Shown piece by piece: positions 17,188 to 26,405 of a DNA stretch of 64,000 nt (within the stretch, counting starts at the first letter, position 1; each line of letters starts with the position of its first letter). Source of the DNA: Parabacteroides bouchesdurhonensis. GTDB taxonomy: Bacteria > Bacteroidota > Bacteroidia > Bacteroidales > Tannerellaceae. Position numbers and translations under genes: made by a program. The stretch spans positions 1,656,961-1,720,960 of the forward strand of contig NZ_LT896588.1 of NCBI RefSeq assembly GCF_900186615.1, written 5' to 3'. The notes under the pieces were generated by a model. The model was not told the origin of the DNA, searched no databases, and was given only the letters and a program-made list of their open reading frames with translations.

Positions 17188-19395
17188 ATGATTCAGACAG
17201 TAGTCAAAAGAGATGGACGTATCGTTGGTTTCAACGAGGAGAAAATTACTACAGCGATACGAAAGGCAATGTTGCATACCGAAATAGGTGAGGATATGCA
17301 GTTAATTCGCCAGATTACCGATCATATCTCTTTCAAAGGGGATTCTCAAATGACGGTAGAAGCTATACAGGATGCTGTGGAATTGGAATTGATGAACAGT
17401 AGCCGCAAAGATGTGGCTCAGAGGTATATCGCTTACCGTAATCAACGGAGTATCGCTCGAAAGGCGAAAACCAGAGATATGTTTCTGGAAATAATTAATA
17501 TTAAATCGAATGATATTACCCGTGAGAATGCGAATATGAATGCCGACACTCCTGCCGGTATGATGATGAAGTTTTCCAGTGAAACTACTAAACCTTTTGT
17601 TGACGACTATTTGCTGAGTGAAGATGTAAAAGATGCAGTTGCCAATAATTATCTTCATATTCATGATAAAGATTATTATCCTACAAAGAGTTTAACTTGC
17701 GTGCAACATCCGTTGGATCGTATCTTGAAATATGGTTTTTCTGCAGGCCATGGCGAATCCCGTCCGGCCAAACGGATTGAAACTGCAAGTATTTTAGGTT
17801 GCATTTCTTTGGAAACAGCACAGAATGAAATGCATGGAGGGCAAGCTATTCCTGCGTTCGACTTTTATCTGGCTCCTTATGTGCGTAACAGTTTTATAGA
17901 AGAAATAAAAAATTTAGAGGAATTGAATGGTGAAGAATATTCCCATTTGTATCAAAAAGAACTGGATGATTATATTAATCGCTCACTGGATGGACTGAAA
18001 GGGGATGATCGTATCGTGCAGCATGCTATTAATAAAACAGTTAGCCGGGTACACCAGTCGATGGAGGCTTTTATTCATAATATGAACACAATCCATTCAA
18101 GGGGTGGAAATCAAGTCGTTTTCAGTTCTATTAATTATGGTACGGATACTTCGGCTGAAGGACGTTGTATTATTCGGGAAATCTTGAAAAGTACTTATCG
18201 GGGAGTTGGAAATGGAGAAACTGCTATTTTCCCTATTCAGATATGGAAAAAGAAGCGTGGTGTGAGTTATTTGCCGGAAGATCGTAATTATGATTTATAC
18301 CAGTTGGCATGTAAAGTAACTGCACGCCGTTTCTTCCCGAACTTCTTGAATCTGGACGCGACATTTAATCAAAGTGAAGAATGGAAAGCCGATGACCCGC
18401 AACGTTATGTACATGAGGTAGCAACGATGGGATGTCGTACGCGTGTTTTTGAAAATCGTTTTGGCCCAAAAACATCTATAGGGCGTGGTAATATATCGTT
18501 CTCTACTATTAATATTGTCCGTCTGGCGATTGAATGTATGAATATTGCAAATAAGGAAGAGCGTATTGCCCGGTTCTTTGCCAAATTCGATCGTCTGTTA
18601 GATATAACTGCAAGCCAGTTACATGAACGTATGGAATTTCAGAAAACAGCTTATGCGAAACAATTTCCTTTGTTGATGTCGTCTCTTTGGCTAGGCAGTG
18701 AAAAACTTAAACCAAACGATACGATTGCTTCTGTAATTAATCAGGGGACTTTAGGTATCGGATTTATCGGTTTGGCCGAATGTCTGGTTGCTCTTACCGG
18801 TAAGCATCATGGGGAAGATAAAGATTCCCAAGAATTAGGTTTGAGAATTGTTACTTATATGCGTGATCGTGTAAATCAATTTTCGGAACAATATCAACAT
18901 AATTATAGTGTATTGGCAACTCCGGCTGAAGGATTATCCGGAAGATTTACCCGTCGGGATAGAAAGAAATTTGGGATATTACCCGGCATTACAGACCGCG
19001 ATTATTATACAAATTCCAATCATATTCCTGTATATTATAAATGTAGCGCTCGCCATAAAGCAGAGATAGAAGCTCCTTATCACGACTTGACTCGTGGCGG
19101 ACATATATTTTATGTGGAAATGGATGGAGATGCTACACATAATCCGGAAGTTATTATGCAGGTTGTAGATATGATGGATCATTATAATATAGGATATGGT
19201 TCAGTTAACCATAATCGTAACCGTTGTTTGGATTGCGGATATGAAAATGCGGAAACGAATTTGGAGGTTTGCCCGAAGTGTGGCAGTAAGCACTTAGATA
19301 AACTTCAACGTATTACCGGTTATTTGGTTGGTACAACAGATCGCTGGAATAGTGCTAAATTGGCAGAATTGAATGATCGCGTGATTCATAATTAA
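17188..19395 (+). CDS. nrdD: anaerobic ribonucleoside-triphosphate reductase
   Basis: Class III (oxygen-sensitive) ribonucleotide reductase that makes dNTPs with a glycyl radical. The 735-residue protein has an ATP-cone regulatory domain (about 1-95, VVKRDGRIVGFNEEKI), then the catalytic barrel. A C-terminal zinc site has four cysteines (CLDCGYENAETNLEVCPKC), and the radical glycine is Gly711 in RITGYLVGT. Length and all these features are as expected. nrdG follows after 6 bases, so the two form an operon. This supports a strictly or mainly anaerobic life. Confidence 0.97.
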   Translation: MIQTVVKRDGRIVGFNEEKITTAIRKAMLHTEIGEDMQLIRQITDHISFKGDSQMTVEAIQDAVELELMNSSRKDVAQRYIAYRNQRSIARKAKTRDMFLEIINIKSNDITRENANMNADTPAGMMMKFSSETTKPFVDDYLLSEDVKDAVANNYLHIHDKDYYPTKSLTCVQHPLDRILKYGFSAGHGESRPAKRIETASILGCISLETAQNEMHGGQAIPAFDFYLAPYVRNSFIEEIKNLEELNGEEYSHLYQKELDDYINRSLDGLKGDDRIVQHAINKTVSRVHQSMEAFIHNMNTIHSRGGNQVVFSSINYGTDTSAEGRCIIREILKSTYRGVGNGETAIFPIQIWKKKRGVSYLPEDRNYDLYQLACKVTARRFFPNFLNLDATFNQSEEWKADDPQRYVHEVATMGCRTRVFENRFGPKTSIGRGNISFSTINIVRLAIECMNIANKEERIARFFAKFDRLLDITASQLHERMEFQKTAYAKQFPLLMSSLWLGSEKLKPNDTIASVINQGTLGIGFIGLAECLVALTGKHHGEDKDSQELGLRIVTYMRDRVNQFSEQYQHNYSVLATPAEGLSGRFTRRDRKKFGILPGITDRDYYTNSNHIPVYYKCSARHKAEIEAPYHDLTRGGHIFYVEMDGDATHNPEVIMQVVDMMDHYNIGYGSVNHNRNRCLDCGYENAETNLEVCPKCGSKHLDKLQRITGYLVGTTDRWNSAKLAELNDRVIHN

Positions 19396-19401
19396 AGGGA
19401 A

Positions 19402-19902
19402 ATGCTATCTATTATAGATATTATAGAAGATACAACAGTAGACGGTCCGGGTTTCCGGACCGCTATCTATGCGGCCGGTTGTCCGAATCAATGTCCGGGT
19501 TGCCACAATCCGGAGTCATGGGATATTAATAAAGGAAAACCTGTGTCGACAGGTGAGATTTTAGAGAAAGTTTTGGCGGATGATTTCGCCAATGTCACTT
19601 TTAGTGGTGGCGATCCGATGTTTCAGCCGGAAGGTTTTACCGAATTGGCTCGCGCAATTAAAGAAAAGAGCCGGAAAAATATCTGGTGCTATACGGGATA
19701 TAAGTTTGAAAATATTCTGAATAATCCGAAACAGGCACAACTTCTTAAATATATAGATGTGCTGGTGGATGGGAAGTTCCAACAATCTCTTCGAGACGAA
19801 AGCCTTTTGTTTCGTGGCAGTAGCAATCAGCGCCTGATTGACGTAAAGGCTTCCCTCCGGGAGGAAAAGGTGGTTTGTTTGAACTATAATCCTTATCTAT
19901 AA
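19402..19902 (+). CDS. nrdG: anaerobic ribonucleotide reductase activating protein
   Basis: Radical-SAM enzyme of 166 residues that generates the glycyl radical on NrdD. The iron-sulfur cysteines are in AAGCPNQCPGCHN, the CX3CX2C pattern typical of the NrdG/PFL-activase group, and 'FSGGDPMFQPEG' is the SAM-binding GGD segment. It directly follows nrdD. Its stop codon abuts, with no spacer, the stop codon of the convergent ThrE-family gene, leaving no room for a separate terminator outside coding sequence. Confidence 0.96.
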   Translation: MLSIIDIIEDTTVDGPGFRTAIYAAGCPNQCPGCHNPESWDINKGKPVSTGEILEKVLADDFANVTFSGGDPMFQPEGFTELARAIKEKSRKNIWCYTGYKFENILNNPKQAQLLKYIDVLVDGKFQQSLRDESLLFRGSSNQRLIDVKASLREEKVVCLNYNPYL

Positions 19903-21252
19903 TTACCATTCAATAAATTTACCGCGTATCCGGCGTTTCTCGAGTTCCTCCTGGAGATGCCGATGGCGGTCTTTAGCTATGTAACGACGGGCAAAAATAT
20001 TTGGAACGGCTACGCCCAGTGAAATGCAAAGAATAATCAATGCGGAATTGATACCGTTGGAAAAGGCATTTGTAACTTCTCCGATTACTCCGTGCAGATT
20101 AATAAAAGCGAGTATTGAACGATACATCAGTACTCCCGGAATCATTGGAATCACAGAGGGAATACTTAATACGTGGTTAGGTACGTGAAACCAGTGTACT
20201 GCCTTTACCGCAAGAAGACTGACTACGAAACTTCCCATAAACGAACCGATAACAGGGCCGTATCCTAATTCAAAATTTACAAAATTGCGTGTGCATACAG
20301 CAATAACACCTCCAATAGCAACGACCCATAACAAACGACGTTGGATATTGAATATCATAGAGAAACCTACCGCGGCTATAGCTGCGGCAATAGCATATAT
20401 ATAATATGGATCGTGAGGAACCATACTTAGCTCACTAAATTTATGATCGATAGCAACATCATTCATTACTAATAAACGTAAGGCGAATGTTATACCGAAA
20501 GTCATTGCCCCTACAATCATAACCGTGTTTGCCGCGCGAGTAATACCGACTAGCAAATGGTTGTCTATCATGTCATCCACGAAATTAATCAATGGCACAC
20601 CGGGCACGATAAATAAAGCACAAGCGAGCAATGGATGATAAGGTGTATTGGATAATCCAGAGTAAGAAGAGGCATAAGCCAGACAGGTTGATACAAATGC
20701 TGCAACGGCGATGCTCATATATACATTAATTCCGGATTCGATGCAACGGGCACGTACTCTGAACCCAATGAATGCACAAATTGAGGCGAATAAAAAAGCG
20801 ATCCAGTCACATCCGAACAATTTACAGAAGCCTCCACAGGCAAACCCTGCGCCGAGTGCTACTATATATGGCGTATAATTTCGTGATTGATGAGATATTT
20901 TTTCCAGTTCTTCTTCATATCTGTCTAATGAATAATCTTGTTCAATGGCATGCCATGATAGTTTGCTTATTTGCGAGAGAGTCGTCATATTTATAGTATG
21001 TTTCTCGCATTTCTGGAATTTAGAGAATGAATGTCTTTCATCACTCACATTTACCATCATCATTGTCCATCTGATATCGATATGTAATTTTTCTTCAGGA
21101 ATACCCATGAACGCAGCTACTCTTTTCATATTACGCTCAATACGATTCGTATCTGCAGCACTTTCCATGAGTAGTTTTCCTGTACGAAGGAGAAGGTCTA
21201 ATTTACGTCGTAATAACAGTACCTCCTGATCTGTTAAATTTCCGTTTTCCAT
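19903..21252 (-). CDS. threonine/serine exporter-family membrane protein (ThrE-like, fused)
   Basis: A 449-residue protein combining the N-terminal ThrE/DUF1212 domain (about 10-255; opening LLLRTGKLLMESAADTNRIE) and the C-terminal ThrE_2/DUF3815 half (about 285-430), with around ten membrane helices. The family includes the Corynebacterium threonine/serine exporter. It starts 44 bases after the small CWC gene and lies downstream of a complete cobalamin riboswitch with no intervening terminator seen, so its expression is probably cobalamin-dependent. That suggests a link to cobalamin or a precursor such as threonine-derived aminopropanol; substrate is unproven. Confidence 0.85.
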   Translation of the reverse strand: MENGNLTDQEVLLLRRKLDLLLRTGKLLMESAADTNRIERNMKRVAAFMGIPEEKLHIDIRWTMMMVNVSDERHSFSKFQKCEKHTINMTTLSQISKLSWHAIEQDYSLDRYEEELEKISHQSRNYTPYIVALGAGFACGGFCKLFGCDWIAFLFASICAFIGFRVRARCIESGINVYMSIAVAAFVSTCLAYASSYSGLSNTPYHPLLACALFIVPGVPLINFVDDMIDNHLLVGITRAANTVMIVGAMTFGITFALRLLVMNDVAIDHKFSELSMVPHDPYYIYAIAAAIAAVGFSMIFNIQRRLLWVVAIGGVIAVCTRNFVNFELGYGPVIGSFMGSFVVSLLAVKAVHWFHVPNHVLSIPSVIPMIPGVLMYRSILAFINLHGVIGEVTNAFSNGINSALIILCISLGVAVPNIFARRYIAKDRHRHLQEELEKRRIRGKFIEW

Positions 21253-21296
21253 CTTTTTCTAGTTAATTCCGGTGTAAAAATAAGAAGACCTTAATA

Positions 21297-21494
21297 TCAG
21301 GAAGTTTGTTTAGAGATACTGGAATCACGTTTAATTTCTTCCAGACAGGATTTACACAAACAATTAGGAAAGTAATGTTTTTTTACGTATTCACGCTGGA
21401 TACTGTTAAGCTTCACTGTTACACATTGACAGCCGGTTATATTCTCGGGTTGACAAATAAAGGATGCTCCACATCGTGGACATATTTTCTCCAT
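21297..21494 (-). CDS. small cysteine-rich CWC-type protein
   Basis: A 65-residue protein with six cysteines in paired positions (CPRCGASFIC, GCQCV, CLCKSC). This matches the cysteine-rich CWC family, which has a zinc-ribbon look and unknown function. There is no signal peptide. It is the first gene after the cobalamin riboswitch (start 78 bases past the B12 box) and precedes the ThrE-family gene. Its role could be metal or cobalt handling, but nothing in the sequence proves this. Confidence 0.75.
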   Translation of the reverse strand: MEKICPRCGASFICQPENITGCQCVTVKLNSIQREYVKKHYFPNCLCKSCLEEIKRDSSISKQTS

Positions 21495-21571
21495 GAATTA
21501 CTAACTTTAAGAAATCAATAATCTTTTCGTACTGTTTCTCTAATCCCGCGAGCAAAAACAGTCTTTAATGA

Positions 21572-21760
21572 ATGGCAGGTCTTCTGACTTACTCCCATCT
21601 CGAAGCCTTCCCGGCTGTTTTATAACAAGCCAGTGGCAAAAGTAGTTTAGAGATGTTGAAACGGAGTTTCACAGCAGCGGGACTGTCCGGGATTTACACC
21701 CGATTCCCTTTTAATCCGTATCCTCGAATGGGTAATACGAAACCAATTCGGTGGCAAAAG
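21572..21760 (-). ncRNA. cobalamin riboswitch ahead of the CWC-ThrE operon
   Basis: Read on the minus strand it has all aptamer landmarks: GCCACCGAATTGGTTTCG, the AAAAGGGAATCGGGTG junction, the core GGACAGTCCCGCTGCTGTGA, GCCACTGGC with GGGAAGGC, and the B12 box AAGTCAGAAGACCTGCC (21574-21590). A TACTTTTG -7 box overlaps its 5' end (21755-21762) without a recognisable -33. It lies after the stop of the TonB receptor gene and before the CWC gene, so it controls CWC and ThrE, not the receptor. Confidence 0.93.
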
Positions 21761-21858
21761 TAAGGAAAAAGGATATATTGCAGGTGTTTTTTTACAAAAT
21801 ATATTTCATTTAAATTTCAGATACACAACCTTGCAATTGACTTGCTGTGAGGCAAAGA

Positions 21859-24168
21859 TCAAAAACTGATCTTTGCCCCAGCAAAATAACTACGCGGGCT
21901 AGCCGGACCATATATATATGCCGAATCCCTGTCTTTTCCTTGATCGAAATCTGATTGATATGCATTAAAAAGATTCTGTATACCTGTATTAAATTCCAAT
22001 CTCATTTCTTTGTAGATGGGGAATTCGTAGGCTAACTTTACATTCATGTCAAAAAAGTCGGGAGTTTCTATCGTTTTATCTAATGGAATATATCCTGCTA
22101 AATGTTGTACTAGCATACTTCCTGTGTAAGTTCCAGATAATGCTACCGTGAATTGTTTGAATGGGGTTACTGTTGATGTGAAATAACCGTACGTGTTTGG
22201 CGTACGGAACATTTTTTTTTCTGCTGGAACGTTTTCATCACTGCTCCATTTTTCTGACTCTTTATAACGGCTGCGTTGTAAAGTAGCCCCAGCCTGAACT
22301 GACAGCCACGATGTTAATACGGCTTTTCCTTCCAGAGTAAGCCCCATTACTTTGGCTCCTGAGCCATTGCGACGTTCTTTTATCAGATTGCCTTGTTCGT
22401 CTCTACCAATATCTTCTAATACGAATACATCACTTAAATTGGTGAAAAATCCTTCAACAAGAAAATTTACCTGTATCCCATTTCTAAAGCGATGGTAGAA
22501 ATCTACTGATGTGCTAAGGCTTTGTGACTTTTCTTCTGTTAAGTCTTTTGCTCGTTGTATCATTGCGACTTCACCGCCAACTGCAGAAATATGCATATCT
22601 TCATCAAATGCTTGCGGGGCACGGAATCCGCTTGAATAACTGAGGCGAATATTTATATCTTCTGTGGGATTGAAGCGTAGATTAGCACGCGGACTAAATA
22701 CAAGATTATCTATCATATTATGCTTATCCAAACGGGCACCAATTAGGAAACTCCACATTTTATTTTTCCATTCATTTTGCAGGAATGCGCTTTCTATGTA
22801 TACATGCTGGTTTGTGTAACGGTTGTATCCTAACATTTTATCTTTTAAATGGTCGAAATTGTATTCTAATCCGGCAGTTAATTCGGATGGCATAAACAAT
22901 AACTTGTCGAAGCTATAGTTATATTGTGCTCCGGCCATCCAAGTGAGATCTGTCGTTTTTCCGTAGGCATTCGGATCTTTGTTTGTTCCATAATAACTGT
23001 CACGGCTGGTATTCTGTGCCGAAGTGAAAATACTTAGTTTTTGCTTATAGTCTTTGGAAAAAAGATCGAATTTCAGACCGCCTCCATCAATAGAATGTTC
23101 CAATTGTTCGGCAATGTCGGCTTCATGAGGAGGAATATCTAAGTTGTTTCCTCCACGACGGTATTCGTTCATGTGGTGATATTCAAAAGTTAACTTGCTG
23201 TAAGTGCTTGTTTTGATATACGAACGGAAGCCTACGGTTTGGTTTTTTAATTTAGGCAGTTCTGTAAAACCGTCTCCATCATAGTCGAATCCGGCTCGAT
23301 ACCGGTTCTGGCCAAAAATATACATTCCTGCCTTTCCGTTTTCCGTTACCAAAGAGGCATTCATTGTTGTGTTATTATCAAAAGAGGAACTACCTCCGAT
23401 AGATGTAAATGTATGTCCTAGTTCTCCGGAATTTCGTAATGGCTCCTTGGTGATAATATTGATAGTTCCGGCAATAGCTGAAGAACCGAATAATGCAGAT
23501 CCGCCTCCACGCATTACTTCTACTCGTTCAATCATATTTGCAGGAATTTGTTCTAGTCCGTAAACGCCGGAAAGAGCACTGAATATAGGACGTGAATCTA
23601 TTAATATTTGTGTATATGGCCCGTCTAAGCCATTAATTCGCACTTGCTGGAATCCACAGTTCTGGCAATTCGTTTCCACACGTACGCCCGGTTGAAAGTT
23701 CAGCCCTTGAGAGAGATTAACTGCATTGGTTGCTTTGAAAATTTTTGCATCCAATACATTGACTAAAGAGGGGGAGAGGCGTCGTGTCGTTTCACTTCGG
23801 TTCGCGGAAACAACAACACCATCTAATGCTATCTGGTCTTCTTCCATCTCAATGTTTATTTCCAAAGTTTTTCCATTCTTTAGAGTTACTTCTTTTGTTA
23901 CGGTTTTATATCCGAGGGATTTATATTCCAGAGTAAATTTTCCTTCCGGTAAATTCTTCAGGAAGTAATGCCCTGAGTTATCTGTAGTGGTTCCGATAGT
24001 AGTTCCTTTTAGTATGACACTAATAAAGGGAAGGTGTTCGCCGTTTCTTTTGTCCAATACGTGCCCGAATATGTTCGCATCCGATTCGTTTAGGCGTTCT
24101 TCGCCCGTTGCCTGTGCAGCCGATAAGGCACAACATAGGCATAATATAAGTGTTATAATCTTATTCAT
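21859..24168 (-). CDS. TonB-dependent outer-membrane receptor
   Basis: A 769-residue receptor: signal peptide (about 1-20), CarboxypepD_reg domain (about 32-115, 'GHVLDKRNGEHLPFISV'), plug (about 120-235) and a 22-strand-type barrel ending in Phe (YFAGAKISF). The plug contains 'ETNCQNCGFQQVRINGLDG', a CxxC variant seen in metal or haem receptors, and a GSSAIAGTINIITK segment. It has no STN domain and is not SusC-like. The histidine-rich protein upstream on the same strand suggests metal, possibly zinc, iron or haem, but substrate cannot be assigned. A palindrome (24309-24329) in the upstream gap may be its operator. Confidence 0.88.
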   Translation of the reverse strand: MNKIITLILCLCCALSAAQATGEERLNESDANIFGHVLDKRNGEHLPFISVILKGTTIGTTTDNSGHYFLKNLPEGKFTLEYKSLGYKTVTKEVTLKNGKTLEINIEMEEDQIALDGVVVSANRSETTRRLSPSLVNVLDAKIFKATNAVNLSQGLNFQPGVRVETNCQNCGFQQVRINGLDGPYTQILIDSRPIFSALSGVYGLEQIPANMIERVEVMRGGGSALFGSSAIAGTINIITKEPLRNSGELGHTFTSIGGSSSFDNNTTMNASLVTENGKAGMYIFGQNRYRAGFDYDGDGFTELPKLKNQTVGFRSYIKTSTYSKLTFEYHHMNEYRRGGNNLDIPPHEADIAEQLEHSIDGGGLKFDLFSKDYKQKLSIFTSAQNTSRDSYYGTNKDPNAYGKTTDLTWMAGAQYNYSFDKLLFMPSELTAGLEYNFDHLKDKMLGYNRYTNQHVYIESAFLQNEWKNKMWSFLIGARLDKHNMIDNLVFSPRANLRFNPTEDINIRLSYSSGFRAPQAFDEDMHISAVGGEVAMIQRAKDLTEEKSQSLSTSVDFYHRFRNGIQVNFLVEGFFTNLSDVFVLEDIGRDEQGNLIKERRNGSGAKVMGLTLEGKAVLTSWLSVQAGATLQRSRYKESEKWSSDENVPAEKKMFRTPNTYGYFTSTVTPFKQFTVALSGTYTGSMLVQHLAGYIPLDKTIETPDFFDMNVKLAYEFPIYKEMRLEFNTGIQNLFNAYQSDFDQGKDRDSAYIYGPASPRSYFAGAKISF

Positions 24169-24308
24169 GTCAATTAATTTTGAAAAAATAGTGATACAAC
24201 TGTGATTTATATGTCTGTTGAGAATCCATTTATTACCGATGAATTTATATGCAGGTAATTATCAATACATAATTATATCATTATATCGGTTATAAAATGG
24301 CATTTGTA

Positions 24309-24329
24309 TCCAATGGAGTCTCCTTTGGA
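24309..24329. promoter_or_regulatory. 21-base palindrome upstream of the TonB receptor
   Basis: Half-sites TCCAATGGAG and CTCCTTTGGA around a central T form a palindrome with one mismatched pair. It lies 140 bases upstream of the receptor start, between it and the histidine-rich gene. Size and symmetry suit a repressor site such as a metal regulator, but no known consensus was matched. Confidence 0.4.
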
Positions 24330-24364
24330 CAGGCATAAAATAGAAAACAATAGTTATGTATAAA

Positions 24365-24715
24365 TCAAGATTGAGGTGGGGCTCGGAGAGCTATTTTTCC
24401 TCGGAAAGGAATGATATAATCCAGGTATACCGGAGCAAATGACAGGATATGCACATACGCAAAGAGTGCCGCCAACAAAATGGCGATAAAAGCTATTCCT
24501 GCTATCTGTAAAGTAGATAACTGATGAAGTAGTTGAAACTCTGCATAGTTGTGTTCATGGTCGGGACGACCATCGCCTGTTTTTTGATATGGATGTGAGT
24601 GGACTATCGTAACCCCATTGACTATATGAACGTGGGTAAACGCAATCAAACATCCCAAATAAGCAATAAATAAAGAGGGAAGTAAGACTTTTAGGTATTT
24701 TCTATATTTATCCAT
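24365..24715 (-). CDS. histidine-rich two-helix membrane protein
   Basis: A 116-residue protein with two membrane helices (about 9-26 and 70-90). The extracytoplasmic loop between them is rich in histidine: THVHIVNG (His28, His30), VHSHPY (His39, His41), DHEHNY (His53, His55) and His64. Such clusters usually bind metal ions such as zinc, nickel or copper. It precedes the TonB receptor on the same strand (196-base gap), hinting at a common metal-related role. No known family was recognised. An inverted repeat ends one base before its start codon. Confidence 0.65.
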   Translation of the reverse strand: MDKYRKYLKVLLPSLFIAYLGCLIAFTHVHIVNGVTIVHSHPYQKTGDGRPDHEHNYAEFQLLHQLSTLQIAGIAFIAILLAALFAYVHILSFAPVYLDYIIPFRGKIALRAPPQS

Positions 24716-24716
24716 C

Positions 24717-24749
24717 TCTCCGGTACAAATATATAAATATAACCGGAGA
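24717..24749 (-). promoter_or_regulatory. inverted repeat around the promoter of the histidine-rich gene
   Basis: TCTCCGGT (24717-24724) and ACCGGAGA (24742-24749) are perfect inverted copies 17 bases apart. Between them the minus strand reads TATATTTG (24726-24733), a -7 box match. The arms would flank the -7 box like an operator; in RNA the proximal arm would also cover the GGAGAG next to the ATG. Confidence 0.45.
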
Positions 24750-24774
24750 AATGAATGCTTTATTATGAAATTAC

Positions 24775-26337
24775 CTATTTATGGGTATCAAGAATTCCAT
24801 GCAAACGATCCTCAAATGCAGAAAGAGCTGCTTTTGCTCCTTCTCCCATGGAGATTATGATTTGCTTGAATGGTACGGTAGATACATCGCCGGCAGCATA
24901 GATGCCCGGAATGTTTGTACGGCAATGCGTATCTATAATGATCTCTCCCTGACGATTGGTCTCTATCAATTCGCGGAATATACTGCTATTGGCGGCGAGA
25001 CCTATTTGCACGAAAATTCCGTCTAATTCAATAATGTGCTCTTTTTCTGTCACCCGGTCTTTTATACGGATACCGGTTACTTTATCGCCATTGCCTATGA
25101 CTTCCGTAGTTTGGGAGCTGGTGAAAATTTCTATATTGGGCAGACTTTTAGCTTTCTCTTGTAATACTTGATCAGCTTTCAGGCCATCCATAAACTCCAA
25201 TACAGTTACTTTGGAACAAATTCCGGCTAAGTCTATAGCTGCTTCAATACCTGAATTTCCTCCGCCTACTACAGCGACATGTTTTCCTTTATAGAACGGT
25301 CCGTCGCAATGTGGGCAGAATGCAACACCTCGCCCGATATACTCGGTTTCGCCCGGTACATTAAGTTTCCTCCAACTTGCGCCGGTTGCAATGATTAATG
25401 CCGGAGCAACGAAGCTTTCTCCACTCGCGGTTGATATTACTTTATTCTTGCCCTCTGTCTCCACTCTTTCTATCTTTCGATGTTCCAGCAGGTCAATTGG
25501 ATAACGGCTCATGTGCGTTCTCAAATTATCCGCCAGTTCACTTCCTGTTGTTTCCGGTACTGAAATTAGGTTTTCTATGCCGACCGTTTCTTTTACCTGC
25601 CCGCCGATTCGTTCGGCAACAACTGCTACCTTTAAGCCTTTGCGTGCGGAATAAATAGCTGCGGACGAACCGGCAGGACCACCACCTAATACAATTATAT
25701 CGTATTCTTTTACTGTTTTTTGTATCGTATTTTCATGGATGCCATATTGTTCTTCCAGCTTGTTTAGTAATTCACCAAAGTTACCGCGCCCTACATGAAT
25801 TAACTTATCATCGGCATATACTGAGGGAACAGCCTGGATTTTTAAAGCTTCTACTTCTTCTTGGTTAATTGCACCGTCAACCATTGTATGGTTAATTTTA
25901 TTGTTTAATGTTGCCATGGCATTTAATGCTTGTACAACATCCGGACAATTGGTGCAAGTTAATGATACATAAGTTGTAATGTTGATCGGACCATTTAAGG
26001 CTTTTACTCGGTTGCATACAGCTTCGTCAGGGAAATTCTTGCCTTTGCCATCTGCATTTAGCAGAGCTAATAGTAAAGATGTAAATTCATGTCCGTTTGG
26101 TACGCCACGAAAACTGATACCTGTTTTCTGCCCATTCTTTAACAGGGAAAAACTTAGGCCTTTACTGTCTGTTATCTGGATATTCAGTTTTTCGGAACTG
26201 TCTGCTACATCATTTAATAAGTCTATTAATTCCTGACGACTTTCGTGCTCAGGAGAGACGTGTATATCGAAGGTATAATTTGCATTCAGATTAGCAAAGA
26301 TACCTTTTAGTTGATCTTTTAATGCTGATTCTAACAT
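24775..26337 (-). CDS. ahpF: alkyl hydroperoxide reductase subunit F
   Basis: NADH-dependent flavoprotein that re-reduces AhpC. The 520-residue protein has an N-terminal double-thioredoxin-like domain with Cys128 and Cys131 (SLTCTNCPD). The thioredoxin-reductase-like part follows: FAD motif [10 protein letters not shown] (about 220), CPHC redox pair in FCPHCDGPF (about 345), NAD motif [12 protein letters not shown], and '[13 protein letters not shown]' near the end. It follows ahpC with a hairpin terminator between. Length is normal. Confidence 0.96.
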   Translation of the reverse strand: MLESALKDQLKGIFANLNANYTFDIHVSPEHESRQELIDLLNDVADSSEKLNIQITDSKGLSFSLLKNGQKTGISFRGVPNGHEFTSLLLALLNADGKGKNFPDEAVCNRVKALNGPINITTYVSLTCTNCPDVVQALNAMATLNNKINHTMVDGAINQEEVEALKIQAVPSVYADDKLIHVGRGNFGELLNKLEEQYGIHENTIQKTVKEYDIIVLGGGPAGSSAAIYSARKGLKVAVVAERIGGQVKETVGIENLISVPETTGSELADNLRTHMSRYPIDLLEHRKIERVETEGKNKVISTASGESFVAPALIIATGASWRKLNVPGETEYIGRGVAFCPHCDGPFYKGKHVAVVGGGNSGIEAAIDLAGICSKVTVLEFMDGLKADQVLQEKAKSLPNIEIFTSSQTTEVIGNGDKVTGIRIKDRVTEKEHIIELDGIFVQIGLAANSSIFRELIETNRQGEIIIDTHCRTNIPGIYAAGDVSTVPFKQIIISMGEGAKAALSAFEDRLHGILDTHK

Positions 26338-26360
26338 ATGCTGAGTTTAATGAAGTGGAT

Positions 26361-26392
26361 AAAAAAGGCCGGCAATGTGCGTTGCCGGCCTT
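26361..26392 (-). terminator. terminator hairpin between ahpC and ahpF
   Basis: AAGGCCGGCAA (26365-26375) pairs with TTGCCGGCCTT (26382-26392), a GC-rich 11-base stem. On the minus strand it is followed by a T run. Being between two genes of one operon, it likely lowers ahpF relative to ahpC transcripts. Confidence 0.8.
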
Positions 26393-26405
26393 CATCTGGT
26401 TTTGT

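Noticed and set aside
24169-24364. 24-codon ORF (MPVQRRLHWIQ...) in the gap before the TonB receptor
   Set aside because: It overlaps the palindrome, has no leader features or nearby terminator and looks like chance.
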